DNA of 64,000 nucleotides from an uncultured Lachnospiraceae bacterium (GCA_910578555.1 CAJTPS010000004.1:124001-188000), one strand, 5' to 3'. Counted from the first letter of the stretch, positions 43,828-53,971 are shown. Numbers and translations are program-made. Notes: generated by a model not told the origin, from the letters alone.

Positions 43828-45372
43828 CTACCTGCGGCGGATCTTCCTCAGAAACGGCACTCTTGCAGCCGCAAGATTCCATAAATACTCAAATTCCCGC
43901 GTCTTTTTAAAAAGCAGGAAAAACGTCAGATTATAAACAATTGAAATTAATATGATCATCGCGATAAACGTTACAATATTCACCTGCACCATGATAAATG
44001 CCTTTACGGGAACCAGAATCAGCACGATCCCCGCAATCACGCCTATGAACCTGGCCGAATCCTTGAAATACGGCCATGCTTTCCTCGAAAAGCAGGCTCT
44101 GTACACGATCACCGGCTGGATCAGATTGGCCAGCACCCCGGAGACAACCGTGCCGACATACACACCCGCCAGGCCGATACACTGAATGCCGATAATCGAC
44201 AGCACAAGATTCACAACCCCCTGAAACAAGGACAGATACTTGTCCTGCTCGAATACCCCTGCCGCAATCTTAAAATTCACCAGAACGATCCTGTCACCTT
44301 TGAAGTAGAAATCAACCAGCATCAGCGTCAATACGGTCTGCCCCAGTCCCCAGCTTTCATTCAGCCAGATTCCCGTGACCAGAGGCGTCAGAAGCAGCCA
44401 GAACCCGACTGCCGCGAACCCGTACAGCCAGCAGGCGGCAAAGCGGTATACCTTAAACATCGCATACTGTTTCTCTTCCGATTCCGTCGCCACCAGATTA
44501 CCGAATCCGGCAATCACGGAGTTAAAAATCACACCCATAAAATTCAAGGCATATGTGAGAACCATCGTATAATTGCCCACGATACCGACCCAGCCCACAT
44601 CCATAAAATAAGTGATGATAATACTGTCCGTTGACATTCTTGCCACGTCACCTATTTTATGGAACATCAGCGCCTTCGTCTTGGTGACCACCACGCCCGT
44701 CTCTTCTTGTTCCAGCTTCCTGACGTTCCGTTCCCGCAGATAAGGATAAAGCCTGTTAAAATAAATGCTGACAAATACTTTCTGTACCAGTTCCACCGCC
44801 GACTGTGTCAACAGAAACAGCAGGAAGTTCTTCGTCACAAGCAGGATAACGATCTGTGCGAACACTGTGATCATCTTCGTGACCGTCGCAATATTTGTCT
44901 GAATATAACTGCGCTGCTGTGCGTTTGACAGACTGTACTTATATGCCACGAAGTAGGTGCTGACCGTATTAAAGAGAAAAATCAGATAATACAGGATCAG
45001 CTCCCCGCCGGTGATTCCCTGACTGTCTTTCACCAGATACGGCAGGAAAGGAATCAGAACGATCCCGACAACCGTGATGACCCCCGCAATCGCCAGATAC
45101 GCCCGTTTATACAACTGCATATAGGACTTGATCTTCTCCTGATCATTCTCCGCAACCGGTTTGTACAGGCTGTAATTGAGTGCGCTGCCGATTCCCAGCT
45201 CCGCAAGCGACAGCACGCTCAGAATATCCGTGTACAAGGAATTGACGCCCAGCAGTGTCTTATCCAGAACCATGATAAAGACGGTCCTCTGTACGACGCC
45301 CATGATCATGATGATAATATTACTGATGTAACCGAAGAAAATATTTTTCTCAGCCTGCCTGACTCTGCCCAT
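43828..45372 (-). CDS. Wzx-type polysaccharide flippase
   Basis: A 514-residue protein with about 12-14 helices. It begins MGRVRQAEKNIFFGYISNII, has LSVLSLAELGIGSALNYSLY, typical of polysaccharide biosynthesis flippases, then LMFHKIGDVARMSTDSIIIT and a long C-terminal membrane region. All of it reads as one intact frame. The ATG has AAAGGCAGG upstream and overlaps the pyruvyl transferase stop by 23 nt. It should flip the lipid-linked repeat unit begun by WbaP. The other Wzx gene, at the left edge of the window, is only distantly similar. Confidence 0.85.
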   Translation of the reverse strand: MGRVRQAEKNIFFGYISNIIIMIMGVVQRTVFIMVLDKTLLGVNSLYTDILSVLSLAELGIGSALNYSLYKPVAENDQEKIKSYMQLYKRAYLAIAGVITVVGIVLIPFLPYLVKDSQGITGGELILYYLIFLFNTVSTYFVAYKYSLSNAQQRSYIQTNIATVTKMITVFAQIVILLVTKNFLLFLLTQSAVELVQKVFVSIYFNRLYPYLRERNVRKLEQEETGVVVTKTKALMFHKIGDVARMSTDSIIITYFMDVGWVGIVGNYTMVLTYALNFMGVIFNSVIAGFGNLVATESEEKQYAMFKVYRFAACWLYGFAAVGFWLLLTPLVTGIWLNESWGLGQTVLTLMLVDFYFKGDRIVLVNFKIAAGVFEQDKYLSLFQGVVNLVLSIIGIQCIGLAGVYVGTVVSGVLANLIQPVIVYRACFSRKAWPYFKDSARFIGVIAGIVLILVPVKAFIMVQVNIVTFIAMIILISIVYNLTFFLLFKKTREFEYLWNLAAARVPFLRKIRRR

Positions 45373-46585
45373 CGTCCTGCCTTTCCGAATCCCCGGTCTG
45401 CTGTCGTCCGGTTACCTGTTCCCATATTTTGCGGACTTCATCCCCTGCGGCTTCCGCTCTTGCAATATACGCTGGCATCCTGTCAGTAAGCCTCTTTCTG
45501 ATTTGCTGCTCCCGCTCCATCACCCAGTCGTAAGCCTGTATCAGTTCTCCCGGGCTCTCTAAAGCCTGCACCGGCAGAACATAATGCTCCTCGCTGCCGA
45601 ACAAGTCTCTCGCAATGCCCCTGGCCTTCACGGAATAGCCCACCACCAGCGTCGGCACGCAGCTAGAATATGCCGCGATCGTCGCGTGTGTCCTGGCGCC
45701 GATAAATGCTCTGCACTGAGAGATGATATATTTAATCTTCTGACAGGGCAGATCCGGAAACAGCATGACTCTGCCGTCACACTCATACCCGCGGTATAGT
45801 TCCCTGAGCGTCAGTCTGTCGTCGTTATAATTCCACATGACATGCGGGATCAGCGCCACACAGTCATCCGTCGTCTGTAAGATATGATCGATCAGCTTGC
45901 GATAGTTCGCAAGTGTGATGCCCTCCACTTTCTCGTGGCGTACAATCATGGGACTCACATTGATCCCGATCGTTCTGCCTGCCGCAAACCTTTTCGGCAG
46001 ATCCATCTGCTCCGGCTTTAGCGCAAATGCCGGGTCGGGAAACGCCTTGACGTTCTCCGTAACGCCTGCCGCCCGAAGCGCCTCCTCCGTAATGGATTCC
46101 CGCGGCGTGATCAGCGCGTAGCGCTTCATGTCCTCGACGACCTCCGGCTCCTGCAGAAGTTCCGGCTCAATCGAGCAGCCCCACAGAATCGTCTTCGCAC
46201 CGGCACGGTTAAAAGTGCTGTTCGCAACGATCGCTTCCCGCTTAGACAATTCATAGCAGTACATATCGCCGCCTGTAGACAGATACAGAGGCGCCTTGTT
46301 CCTGCCCAGCACTTTATGAAAGCGGTACCGCATAAACGATTCCGGGTCACGGAATACGGCACGCCAGATATAATAAAACACATGCGCAAAGAAATGTTCC
46401 GCAATCTTCCTCTCCTGCAGGATATCGCACAGCGGTTCCAGAGAATAGAACCGGTCCTCCTTCTCGCTGTTCGTCACCAGGAGCCTGGGAATATCCTCCA
46501 GCATATGACATGTACTGTTTATAATTGCCTCACAGCCATGGTTTCCGCTGCCGCCGTGTAAATACATCACTAACCGATTATCCAT
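45350..46585 (-). CDS. Polysaccharide pyruvyl transferase family protein (copy 2)
   Basis: About 411 residues. Family marks are RLVMYLHGGSGNHGCEAIIN at the start, YLSTGGDMYCYELSKREAI, RTIGINVSPMIVRHEKVEGI and FIGARTHATIAAYSSCVPTL, equal to the conserved G-x-R-x-H segment. I place the start at about 46585 (GAGGG about 8 nt upstream), where it overlaps the stop of the GT2 gene by 8 nt; a longer frame would lie within that gene. It probably ketalises a sugar of the capsule-like repeat. The acceptor is unknown. Confidence 0.78.
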   Translation of the reverse strand: MDNRLVMYLHGGSGNHGCEAIINSTCHMLEDIPRLLVTNSEKEDRFYSLEPLCDILQERKIAEHFFAHVFYYIWRAVFRDPESFMRYRFHKVLGRNKAPLYLSTGGDMYCYELSKREAIVANSTFNRAGAKTILWGCSIEPELLQEPEVVEDMKRYALITPRESITEEALRAAGVTENVKAFPDPAFALKPEQMDLPKRFAAGRTIGINVSPMIVRHEKVEGITLANYRKLIDHILQTTDDCVALIPHVMWNYNDDRLTLRELYRGYECDGRVMLFPDLPCQKIKYIISQCRAFIGARTHATIAAYSSCVPTLVVGYSVKARGIARDLFGSEEHYVLPVQALESPGELIQAYDWVMEREQQIRKRLTDRMPAYIARAEAAGDEVRKIWEQVTGRQQTGDSERQDDGQSQAG

Positions 46586-47645
46586 TACCGTTCCCTCGTT
46601 CTCTCCCGCTCCTGCGCTTCCTGCCCGCAGCATCATGCCGCTTCACAATCATTCTTAAGATGTGCAGAAGCATCTGATTCGGATACTGCATACCGAGGTA
46701 GAGAAGCGCGTTCGCCCTGCTCGTGACAGACAGCGGCGTACTCATAATTCTGTCCCGCACTTCCGGTTCCGTAAAAATGCCCTGTATCTTCTGCACATAA
46801 TTTTTATCCGGATTGCGCAGTTCATTTTTCATCACATACATCATCATATAACAGTATTCCCTGTTCAGCTTCGCCTCTCCGTCAGTCACATTCCGGTCAC
46901 GAACGATCCGCAGGATCGCCTGATACCAGTTCGCAACGCTTACCGCATTGTCAGGGTCATAGGCGTGTACGATGGAGTCCTCGACATAGCGGTAATGATA
47001 GAACAGCGCCTCCTCCATGATCACGATCCTGCTGCTCTTGAGAAGCGCCGGATAGATCAGGTTAAAATCATCCCCCATGCGCAGCGACGTATCATAATAC
47101 TTCTCATTGCCCTCGAAAACCGACTTTTCACACAGCTTCATACATCGTGACATCGGAATAATTCTGTTTTCTCTGCCCAGAAGCCGGTCTTTGATCTCGC
47201 TGTCGAGTTTCGTACCCTCGTACACCCCCGGCGGCAGCGGCTGAATCACCGGAACCGTCTCCTTCTGCTTCTCCAGCACATGATTGCAGCAGATAACCTC
47301 GCCCTTACGTCCGGCAAGGCATCCCGCCATCTTCTCCAGCATATCTTCACTGACATAGTCATCACTGTCGATAAAAGTGTAATAATCACCCGCAGCTTCC
47401 CGCAGTCCTGTCATGACCGCCGCCGTAGGGCCGCCGTTTTTCTGGTGGAAGACCCTGACGCGCTCGTCCTTCGCCGCATACCTGTCGCAGATTTCTCCGC
47501 TCCCGTCCGTGGATTCATCGTCCGCCAGAAGCAGCTCCAGATTCCTGTAGCTCTGTGCCAGTATACTCTCAATACACTGCGCCAGATAATCCTTTTTATT
47601 ATATACGGGGACGATCACACTGATCCTGTATTTTTGTTTCTGCAT
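46578..47645 (-). CDS. GT2 glycosyltransferase
   Basis: A 355-residue GT-A enzyme: YRISVIVPVYNKKDYLAQCI, LLADDESTDGSGEICDRYAA, KNGGPTAAVMTGLREAAGDY, and the metal-binding DxD block YTFIDSDDYVSEDMLEK near residue 95. The C-terminal 150 residues are helical and typical of capsule GT2 proteins. It is unlike the GT2 at 48.6-49.7 kb beyond the catalytic core. The donor sugar cannot be read. Confidence 0.84.
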   Translation of the reverse strand: MQKQKYRISVIVPVYNKKDYLAQCIESILAQSYRNLELLLADDESTDGSGEICDRYAAKDERVRVFHQKNGGPTAAVMTGLREAAGDYYTFIDSDDYVSEDMLEKMAGCLAGRKGEVICCNHVLEKQKETVPVIQPLPPGVYEGTKLDSEIKDRLLGRENRIIPMSRCMKLCEKSVFEGNEKYYDTSLRMGDDFNLIYPALLKSSRIVIMEEALFYHYRYVEDSIVHAYDPDNAVSVANWYQAILRIVRDRNVTDGEAKLNREYCYMMMYVMKNELRNPDKNYVQKIQGIFTEPEVRDRIMSTPLSVTSRANALLYLGMQYPNQMLLHILRMIVKRHDAAGRKRRSGRERGNGNG

Positions 47646-47709
47646 TATATTGTTACCATCCCTTTCGTGTAAATGGCATTTTCATTCAACCGGCTCTCCA
47701 CACTTTTCT

Positions 47710-48636
47710 TCAAACAGGCATTCCGTCCGGTGTCACAAGCACCCAGCCCGCCCACAGCTTTTGCATCTGTTCCGGTACGCAAACCTGCGTATTCTTGTGA
47801 ATCGACGGGCGGATCATGACTTTATCCGTATGAGGATTCAGCCTGGCGCCCCAGAAACTGAACGTGCTGTTCGCACAGATGTTATGCTTACACCGGCTCA
47901 TCAGCATCATGTCATAGAAGCTGTCCTTCCCGTGGTTCCAGTCAACAATCCGGTATTCTTTACCACGGTAGCGCTCCCGCACATAGGGGATATCATCCGA
48001 AAACAGATAGAACCGCACGTTCGGAAACCGCTCCCTGATATATCCGATCGCCGTCTCATAATACGTTTCGGTGCAGATTCCGCCAAAAAGCGCCCGGTTG
48101 ATATCATCCAGATAGTCGCCCCGCCTGATGTGCACACTGACCGACATCTCTGCCTCCATCTGCCGGCTTACTGCATCATTTTTCTCCTGCAATATCTCAT
48201 CCCTGTTTCGCGGAAAAGTAATCTCCGCCCGCAGCGTATCCATAATATCCGCATAATATTTCTCACACGCCCAGTATCCCACCAGATACTTGTGCTCCAT
48301 ACCGAAGATCTGCTCATGATACATACCGCTTTCTTCAAAAGAAGGACTCAGTGCAGGTCGCAGCTTACGCCTGATCTTACTGCCAATGCCTTCCGGCTCT
48401 TCCCACAGTCTGCCGAGCACGGCGCGTATCTCCTCCTCAGATGCAACCCTGTAGGGAAGCGGCTTCAGATAGTCAAGTTCCAGTTCTCTCCCCGCCGCCA
48501 TGGCCGCCTGCAAAGCATCATTGCGAAACCATGAGATATCCAGCCTGACGTCTTTACCGATCTGCTCTAATTTCCTGTATAACGCGTACTGCTGCAGCTG
48601 GTTACCCAGGCCGCCCATCGCTCTGACAATCAACAT
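47710..48636 (-). CDS. Alpha-1,2-fucosyltransferase-like GT11 enzyme
   Basis: A 308-residue member of family GT11. The N-terminal motif is MLIVRAMGGLGNQLQQYALY; the donor-binding motif is SVSVHIRRGDYLDD near residue 165, and a third motif is DSFYDMMLMSRCKHNICANS with FSFWGARL. These three are the family signature. The enzyme would add fucose from GDP-fucose, so GDP-fucose synthesis genes should exist elsewhere, as none is in the window. Some family members transfer other sugars. It lies 12 nt after a GT2 gene and 64 nt before the next. Confidence 0.83.
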   Translation of the reverse strand: MLIVRAMGGLGNQLQQYALYRKLEQIGKDVRLDISWFRNDALQAAMAAGRELELDYLKPLPYRVASEEEIRAVLGRLWEEPEGIGSKIRRKLRPALSPSFEESGMYHEQIFGMEHKYLVGYWACEKYYADIMDTLRAEITFPRNRDEILQEKNDAVSRQMEAEMSVSVHIRRGDYLDDINRALFGGICTETYYETAIGYIRERFPNVRFYLFSDDIPYVRERYRGKEYRIVDWNHGKDSFYDMMLMSRCKHNICANSTFSFWGARLNPHTDKVMIRPSIHKNTQVCVPEQMQKLWAGWVLVTPDGMPV

Positions 48637-48648
48637 ATGCGCCGCTCC

Positions 48649-49716
48649 TTACCTATTATGCAAATGATACAGCCACAAGTATAAATGCGGAAACACACGG
48701 AATAAAACGGCCTTCAACCGATATCCCGCAGACAGCCGCCGATACGCTCCCGGAATCTGCATCGCTTCCCGCAGGCTTTCTCTGCACATCCTGACATACT
48801 TCTCGTTGGCACGTCTGCCAGCAGCATCCAGCCCGGCAAGTTTCCCGGCCGTAAGCATGATTCCCGTCATCCATAGCGCGGTGACCTGCGCATCCGCTCC
48901 TTCGTCCATGCGCAGGATCTCTTCCCGCGCGAGCCGCCAGCAGGTAATCTGATCCATATAACGCGGCGTAAACGCCCTGTTAATCGCCCCCGACGGATTC
49001 TGATAATAGCCATAACCGGCATACGCTGTCTCCGTGATGGTATGGACATGCGGCAGAAGCTGCACCAGAAACAGCATGTCCTCCCCGATCGTGAGTCCTT
49101 CCCTGAACCGTGCTTTCCCTATGAGTTCTCTGCGGTACAGCTTGCTCCAGCATCGGCTGTTGCCGCACAGTAATTCTTCCTGTAAATATGACCCGGCATC
49201 ATAAGTCCTGGTCTGCATGGCCGGTCTGTCTGCTCCCGATATATCGTTCTCCGGATCATCTGCCTCACGCGGCTTCGCCTTTCTCATTTCCACCGCTCCT
49301 GCCGCCTGCCGCCATTCCTCCTCGCTGCTCCACATGAAGAATTTACAGCCGGCGGCATCGCTTCGCGTCTTTACCATGCAATCATATAATATCCGGATCA
49401 TGTCGGGAAGAAGTCTGTCGTCAGCGTCAACAAAGGTGATAAACTCCCCCGCCGCCGCCTCCATGCCGGCATTGCGCGCAGCGGAAACACCCTTATCATC
49501 CAGATTCAGAATCCGCACATTATCATAAGACGCCTGCAGACTGTCGCATACCGCCGCGGTCCGGTCTGTGGAGCCGTCATTTACGATGATGATTTCCAGA
49601 TGCCCGCAGGTCTGGCTCTCTATGCTTTCTATACACCCTGTCAGATAATCCTGCCCGTTATATACCGGCACGATCACACTGATTAGCGGCTCCTCTTTAT
49701 GCAATTCGATACCCAT
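48649..49716 (-). CDS. GT2 glycosyltransferase
   Basis: A 355-residue GT-A enzyme: LISVIVPVYNGQDYLTGCIE, IIIVNDGSTDRTAAVCDSLQ, DDKGVSAARNAGMEAAAGEF, and ITFVDADDRLLPDMIRI with the DxD motif near residue 97. The middle contains a short acidic insert (about residues 150-165, EADDPENDISG). The C-terminal part is helical. Start ATG 49716 is the only plausible one. It lies 12 nt before the fucosyltransferase gene. Confidence 0.84.
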   Translation of the reverse strand: MGIELHKEEPLISVIVPVYNGQDYLTGCIESIESQTCGHLEIIIVNDGSTDRTAAVCDSLQASYDNVRILNLDDKGVSAARNAGMEAAAGEFITFVDADDRLLPDMIRILYDCMVKTRSDAAGCKFFMWSSEEEWRQAAGAVEMRKAKPREADDPENDISGADRPAMQTRTYDAGSYLQEELLCGNSRCWSKLYRRELIGKARFREGLTIGEDMLFLVQLLPHVHTITETAYAGYGYYQNPSGAINRAFTPRYMDQITCWRLAREEILRMDEGADAQVTALWMTGIMLTAGKLAGLDAAGRRANEKYVRMCRESLREAMQIPGAYRRLSAGYRLKAVLFRVFPHLYLWLYHLHNR

Positions 49717-49794
49717 GCCTTTCCCGCCTCCGGTACATTTACGGCCGTAAAGCGTAAACAGTCAGATAATCCGATCCTTCACCTGCAGCGCCCC

Positions 49795-50898
49795 TTAATC
49801 CGTCTCCCCGGAACCGTTTACCGACTCATATATAGCCATAAGACGCCTCATGTTATCCTCTATGGAATATTCGGCCGCCGCTTTCCGGCGGGCGTTCTCT
49901 CCCAGTCTCCGGCACAGATCCGGTTGTGCCAGCAGCTTAAGCAGCCTGTCCGCGAGTGTCCGCGTATCCTGCGGCTTCGCAAACAGTCCTGTCTCCCCTT
50001 CTATGATCATATCGGGAATCCCGCCTGTCTTCGACGCCACGATCCCGCAGGCATACGCCATCGCCTCGAGTATGGATACGGACTGTCCCTCAAAGTAAGA
50101 AGGCATAACAAAGATATCGCACTCCTGCAGAAGTTTCTGTTTGGCTGCTCCGCTGACCCATCCCAGATCGGTCACACACTCTGTCATCGCCTGTGCCTGA
50201 TCCTTCAGTTCCTCGTCCTCCCATATGCCCCCGAGATACAGATGTACATCCGGGCACTTCTCTCTCAGTTCCGGCATGACCGTCAGCAGTTCTCCGATGC
50301 CCTTCGCCCTACATAGTCTTCCCAGAAATAATATCTTATGAACGCCGTACTGCTTAGGCTCTGACGCAGGAATCCGTATGGCATCCGGCAGTACCGTGAT
50401 CCGCTCCGCACCGATAATCGTGCCGAAGAACTCCTTCCACGCCGTGCCAAGTACAAGGAAAGCGTCCCCCATGGAAAGTACCTTCCGCACGCGCCGCCGC
50501 CCTGCATCACCTATTTCTTTCCCGTAGAAATCCGGAAAATTGCCGCCATGCTGGTGAATGACGATTCTTTTGCCGCGCCGCTTCCCCGGTCCGCTCTTCC
50601 TCCCCCACAGATTCGCCGTCCGGATAAAAACAGATTTCCGGTAATAACTGGAATCCGAAGCCATATTGACATGCACGATGTCATACTTCGAAAGCTGCCG
50701 GAGGAACTGAAAATATGCTCTCACGGCGCATACAAGCTTAGCCGCCTTAGAGCCTTCCACCATCGTGCCGATATAACATAAATCAATTTTCTGATCCAGC
50801 CCGGCGGCATAATAATTATTTACCACGCCGGATATCCCGCCGTGGACGCTTCTGTCGGGACCGATCATCAATACCTTATACTTAGCTTTCCCCATCAT
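49795..50898 (-). CDS. GT4 glycosyltransferase
   Basis: About 368 residues. It opens MGKAKYKVLMIGPDRSVHGG with the glycine-rich acceptor loop GGISGVVNNYYAAGL, then DIVHVNMASDSSYYRKSVFI and IVIHQHGGNFPDFYGKEIGD. The donor half has HKILFLGRLCRAKGIGELLT and IFVMPSYFEGQSVSILEAMA with the E-x7-E motif. AAAGG precedes the twin ATG at 50898/50895. It follows WbaP by about 14 nt and so may add the second sugar to the undecaprenyl-linked first sugar. Confidence 0.84.
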   Translation of the reverse strand: MMGKAKYKVLMIGPDRSVHGGISGVVNNYYAAGLDQKIDLCYIGTMVEGSKAAKLVCAVRAYFQFLRQLSKYDIVHVNMASDSSYYRKSVFIRTANLWGRKSGPGKRRGKRIVIHQHGGNFPDFYGKEIGDAGRRRVRKVLSMGDAFLVLGTAWKEFFGTIIGAERITVLPDAIRIPASEPKQYGVHKILFLGRLCRAKGIGELLTVMPELREKCPDVHLYLGGIWEDEELKDQAQAMTECVTDLGWVSGAAKQKLLQECDIFVMPSYFEGQSVSILEAMAYACGIVASKTGGIPDMIIEGETGLFAKPQDTRTLADRLLKLLAQPDLCRRLGENARRKAAAEYSIEDNMRRLMAIYESVNGSGETD

Positions 50899-50912
50899 AT
50901 GAACCTTTCCCG

Positions 50913-52325
50913 TCACTTCGAGCCTTTTCCCGTCAGAACAACCCAGATGGTTCTGAATAAAATCTTGATGTCCAGCCCCAGCGTCCAGTTATCAATATAC
51001 TCCAGATCCAGTTTCACTACTTCATCGAAATTCACGATCTCACTGCGTCCGCTGATCTGCCACAGCCCGGTGAGTCCCGGCGTCATGCTGATGCGCCTTC
51101 TGTAATGGGAATTATACTGTTCAAACTCGCCTTCCGTTGGCGGTCTTGTCCCCACCAGACTCATATCGCCTTTCACAATATTCAGGAACTGCGGCAGTTC
51201 GTCTATGCTTGTCTTGCGAATAAATTTACCCACTTTTGTGATGCGCGGATCATTGTCCATCTTGAACATCAGGCCCTGCATCTCGTTCTGCGCCTCAAGT
51301 TCCTTCTTCCGCGCTTCCGCGTCAATGTACATGGAGCGGAATTTATAGATCTTGAATCTTCTCCCGTTCTTACCGATTCTGGTCTGCGCAAAGAAAATCG
51401 GTCCCGGGGAATCAATCCGTATGGCAATCGCCACGAAAGGCGTGATTACCGCCGTGAGTATACAGCCCACCAGTCCGCCGGCAATATCAACCAGACGCTT
51501 GACCGCCATGCGTCTGTAGTCAAAGTGGTTAATCGAGTATGTCACCACTGTATAACCCGCGAAACTGCCTACCCTGACCTCCTTCTGCGGGCGCTCGATA
51601 ATATCAATATTATAATGGCACGCAACCCCCATGGATTCCAGATCATAGATCATATGCTTTACGTACTCTTTGTCTTCCTCCGGCAGATTGATAAACACCT
51701 CATCCAGCGGAATCTGTCTCGCCAGATCCAGCACATCACGCCCGTCTGCATTTACACAGACGCCGTCTATCATCGCGCCCTTACAGTCTGCATCCACACA
51801 GGCAAGCGCGACAATCTCGTAGTTAATATCCATGGCTGCTTTCAATCTGGATACCGTCTTCTCCAGCACGGATTCCTTCGTGATGATCATAATCTTTACA
51901 ATGTTGGACTTCGCGGTAAAGTAGACCCGCAGCGCCTTCTTCATCCCGATCCTTACACCCCATACAACAAAGATGTCCAGCACCGCAAAATATCCCATGA
52001 CAAGACGGGAGACCCCGGCGCTTCGCTGCATCATGAACAGGAAAGCAAAAATCGCCAGTTCCATAAAAATATTAAATTTAACGACCGCTACGAACTCAAC
52101 GAGGATACCCCGTTTCATGAACTCTCTGTTCCAGTCAAACAGAAAGCTGTAGACCGTGCAGAACAACAGAAAGCAGATGAGCACCAGAAAGTGCAGTTCC
52201 GGCTCATCCACCCGTCTGAATTTGTGAAAACGTATTAATAATGCAATTATATAGGAAGCGGTAATGCTGACCAGATCCGTGAAGAGCAGCCAGTATCCCT
52301 CGATCACTTTCATTTTACGGTTCAT
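50913..52325 (-). CDS. WbaP/CpsE-type polyprenyl glycosylphosphotransferase (priming enzyme)
   Basis: A 470-residue priming enzyme that moves a sugar-1-phosphate from UDP-sugar to undecaprenyl phosphate. Residues 1-150 hold four to five helices, 150-260 a Rossmann-like domain, and 265-470 the catalytic domain: RRMAVKRLVDIAGGLVGCIL, PGPIFFAQTRIGKNGRRFKI, YKFRSMYIDAEARKKELEAQ, ITKVGKFIRKTSIDELPQFL, NIVKGDMSLVGTRPPTEGE and TPGLTGLWQISGRS. Nothing is missing. It is the only priming transferase in the window, so the whole capsule-like block probably starts from it. The exact sugar (glucose, galactose or an amino sugar) is not resolved. Confidence 0.9.
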   Translation of the reverse strand: MNRKMKVIEGYWLLFTDLVSITASYIIALLIRFHKFRRVDEPELHFLVLICFLLFCTVYSFLFDWNREFMKRGILVEFVAVVKFNIFMELAIFAFLFMMQRSAGVSRLVMGYFAVLDIFVVWGVRIGMKKALRVYFTAKSNIVKIMIITKESVLEKTVSRLKAAMDINYEIVALACVDADCKGAMIDGVCVNADGRDVLDLARQIPLDEVFINLPEEDKEYVKHMIYDLESMGVACHYNIDIIERPQKEVRVGSFAGYTVVTYSINHFDYRRMAVKRLVDIAGGLVGCILTAVITPFVAIAIRIDSPGPIFFAQTRIGKNGRRFKIYKFRSMYIDAEARKKELEAQNEMQGLMFKMDNDPRITKVGKFIRKTSIDELPQFLNIVKGDMSLVGTRPPTEGEFEQYNSHYRRRISMTPGLTGLWQISGRSEIVNFDEVVKLDLEYIDNWTLGLDIKILFRTIWVVLTGKGSK

Positions 52326-52401
52326 TCTGATCCCTCAGGCATATTCTGCTTATTGACAAAAACAATATATCAATTTAGAATACCATTTTTCGGGAAAAAT
52401 T

Positions 52402-53970
52402 TCAATCACCAACACCGCCGCTGCCTTTCTCAAAATTTTCAACGTAATACTCCGAGTATTTCGCGAGTTCCTTCGCATACTCTGCGCCAAGTTCTTCCAG
52501 CAATGTCTGCCTGTCCGAGAAAAGATTTGTCCCGAATCCAAGCCGGTTCCCTTCTATCTCTACATCCAGGGCCGCCAGTATTGTCGGGAAATAATCCAGC
52601 GTATCAAATATTCTGTTTTTCAGATGAGACGTATCCTGCCTTTCCGGTACATTGAGGAAACAATTATATGTCCTTCTGGCATATCCGTCTATGTCGTCCC
52701 AGAAATCAGTTGCCATGGAGACATGATCTCCGAGCAGGACCACCGTTGTATTCTCATACCATTCCTGCGCCTCGATCCACGATACGAATTCTGCAGCCTG
52801 CCTGTCCGAACAGGCGATTGCATTTGCGTATGGCTGTTCATACTGGTCATCGCACAATTCGCAGATATATCCCTCAGGGTGATGTGTGTCTATCGTCAGC
52901 ATAGTATAATTGAATAATTCACCGGAATTACCCAGTCTGTCCAGTTCCGCCCTGGCGATCGCAAAAAGTCTGGCATCTTCATATCCCCAGAACACATGAT
53001 AGTCTGCCGGAATGTACCCTTGTTCTCTGGCGTATAACCAGTCCTGAATATGATAATTTCCATGCTGCTCATAGAACAGCTTCCTCCCGCCGAATTCAGC
53101 CTCCGAGCCGCACAGGAAATAATTCGTATATCCTTCCGCTTCTAAAATATCTCCCAGAGTAATCAGACCGGGCAGGAACTGCGCATACTCCGACATAGAG
53201 TTGCCCGCTATCATGGACTTAAACGGAACACCCGATGAAGTTCCGACAATTGCTCCCATTGTAAACTCGCATCCCCTGCATGTTCTCCCGCCGCCCAGCA
53301 GACTGCTGTCAGAAACGCTGACATTGTTTCGGGCCAGTTCCGTCAGGTGCGGAATATAATTATTCTCTTTACCGCCTCCTGCCTCTCTGGAGGCATAAGT
53401 AGTTTCCATGGATTCGAGATAAATCAGAATCAGGTTTCTCTTCTCGTCCGGGAATTCAAGTATGGCGCTTTCCGGAACAACATACTGTTCTTCAAATATC
53501 GTCGTCTTATTGCTGATATTGTGTATATATTCAAATACTCCTATATCCCGGGCATTGACATAGCAGATCAGGCAATAACCGGTCATCATTCCCCAAAAAT
53601 ATATTCGGGAAAAAATTTTCCATTCTTTTTTATTTTTACCGATATGCAGTTTTGTTTTAAAATTAAAAAAGACGATGGAAAATGAGAAACTCATATCATT
53701 TCCAAAACATTTAATCATCCAGTATATGCCTGCGATCAACAGCGTTCCTCTGATCGTCCGCAGAAGGCAGCTGGTAAAGTAGGAACGTACAATTTCACTG
53801 TTGGTTCCGTTTAACGGCGTGTGCATTTGGAACATAATTGTGGAAAAATTCACATTTTCCCATGCAGTGTTTACCCATGCGGCCGAGTTCACCAAAAGCA
53901 AAACAGCAAACGTAATGATTATGATAAGTACAGAATCTGCCCTGACCGCTTTCCTTTTTATATGCTTCAT
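52402..53970 (-). CDS. OpgB/LtaS-like phosphoglycerol transferase (sulfatase fold)
   Basis: A 522-residue membrane-anchored protein with two to three N-terminal helices (residues 12-34, about 68-88, 125-141) and a large outer domain of the alkaline phosphatase/sulfatase fold. Motifs: NLILIYLESMETTYASR (first metal ligand Glu), CEFTMGAIVGTSSGVPFK where the Thr aligns with the nucleophile of OpgB/LtaS enzymes, TIDTHHPEGYICELC and VVLLGDHVSMATDFWDD. The family transfers glycerol-1-phosphate from phosphatidylglycerol to glycans or a growing teichoic acid. No Ser/Cys modification site of a true sulfatase is seen. Two genes upstream encode a GDPD protein, so phosphoglycerol decoration of the capsule-like glycan is likely. 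Confidence 0.78.
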   Translation of the reverse strand: MKHIKRKAVRADSVLIIIITFAVLLLVNSAAWVNTAWENVNFSTIMFQMHTPLNGTNSEIVRSYFTSCLLRTIRGTLLIAGIYWMIKCFGNDMSFSFSIVFFNFKTKLHIGKNKKEWKIFSRIYFWGMMTGYCLICYVNARDIGVFEYIHNISNKTTIFEEQYVVPESAILEFPDEKRNLILIYLESMETTYASREAGGGKENNYIPHLTELARNNVSVSDSSLLGGGRTCRGCEFTMGAIVGTSSGVPFKSMIAGNSMSEYAQFLPGLITLGDILEAEGYTNYFLCGSEAEFGGRKLFYEQHGNYHIQDWLYAREQGYIPADYHVFWGYEDARLFAIARAELDRLGNSGELFNYTMLTIDTHHPEGYICELCDDQYEQPYANAIACSDRQAAEFVSWIEAQEWYENTTVVLLGDHVSMATDFWDDIDGYARRTYNCFLNVPERQDTSHLKNRIFDTLDYFPTILAALDVEIEGNRLGFGTNLFSDRQTLLEELGAEYAKELAKYSEYYVENFEKGSGGVGD

Positions 53971-53971
53971 C

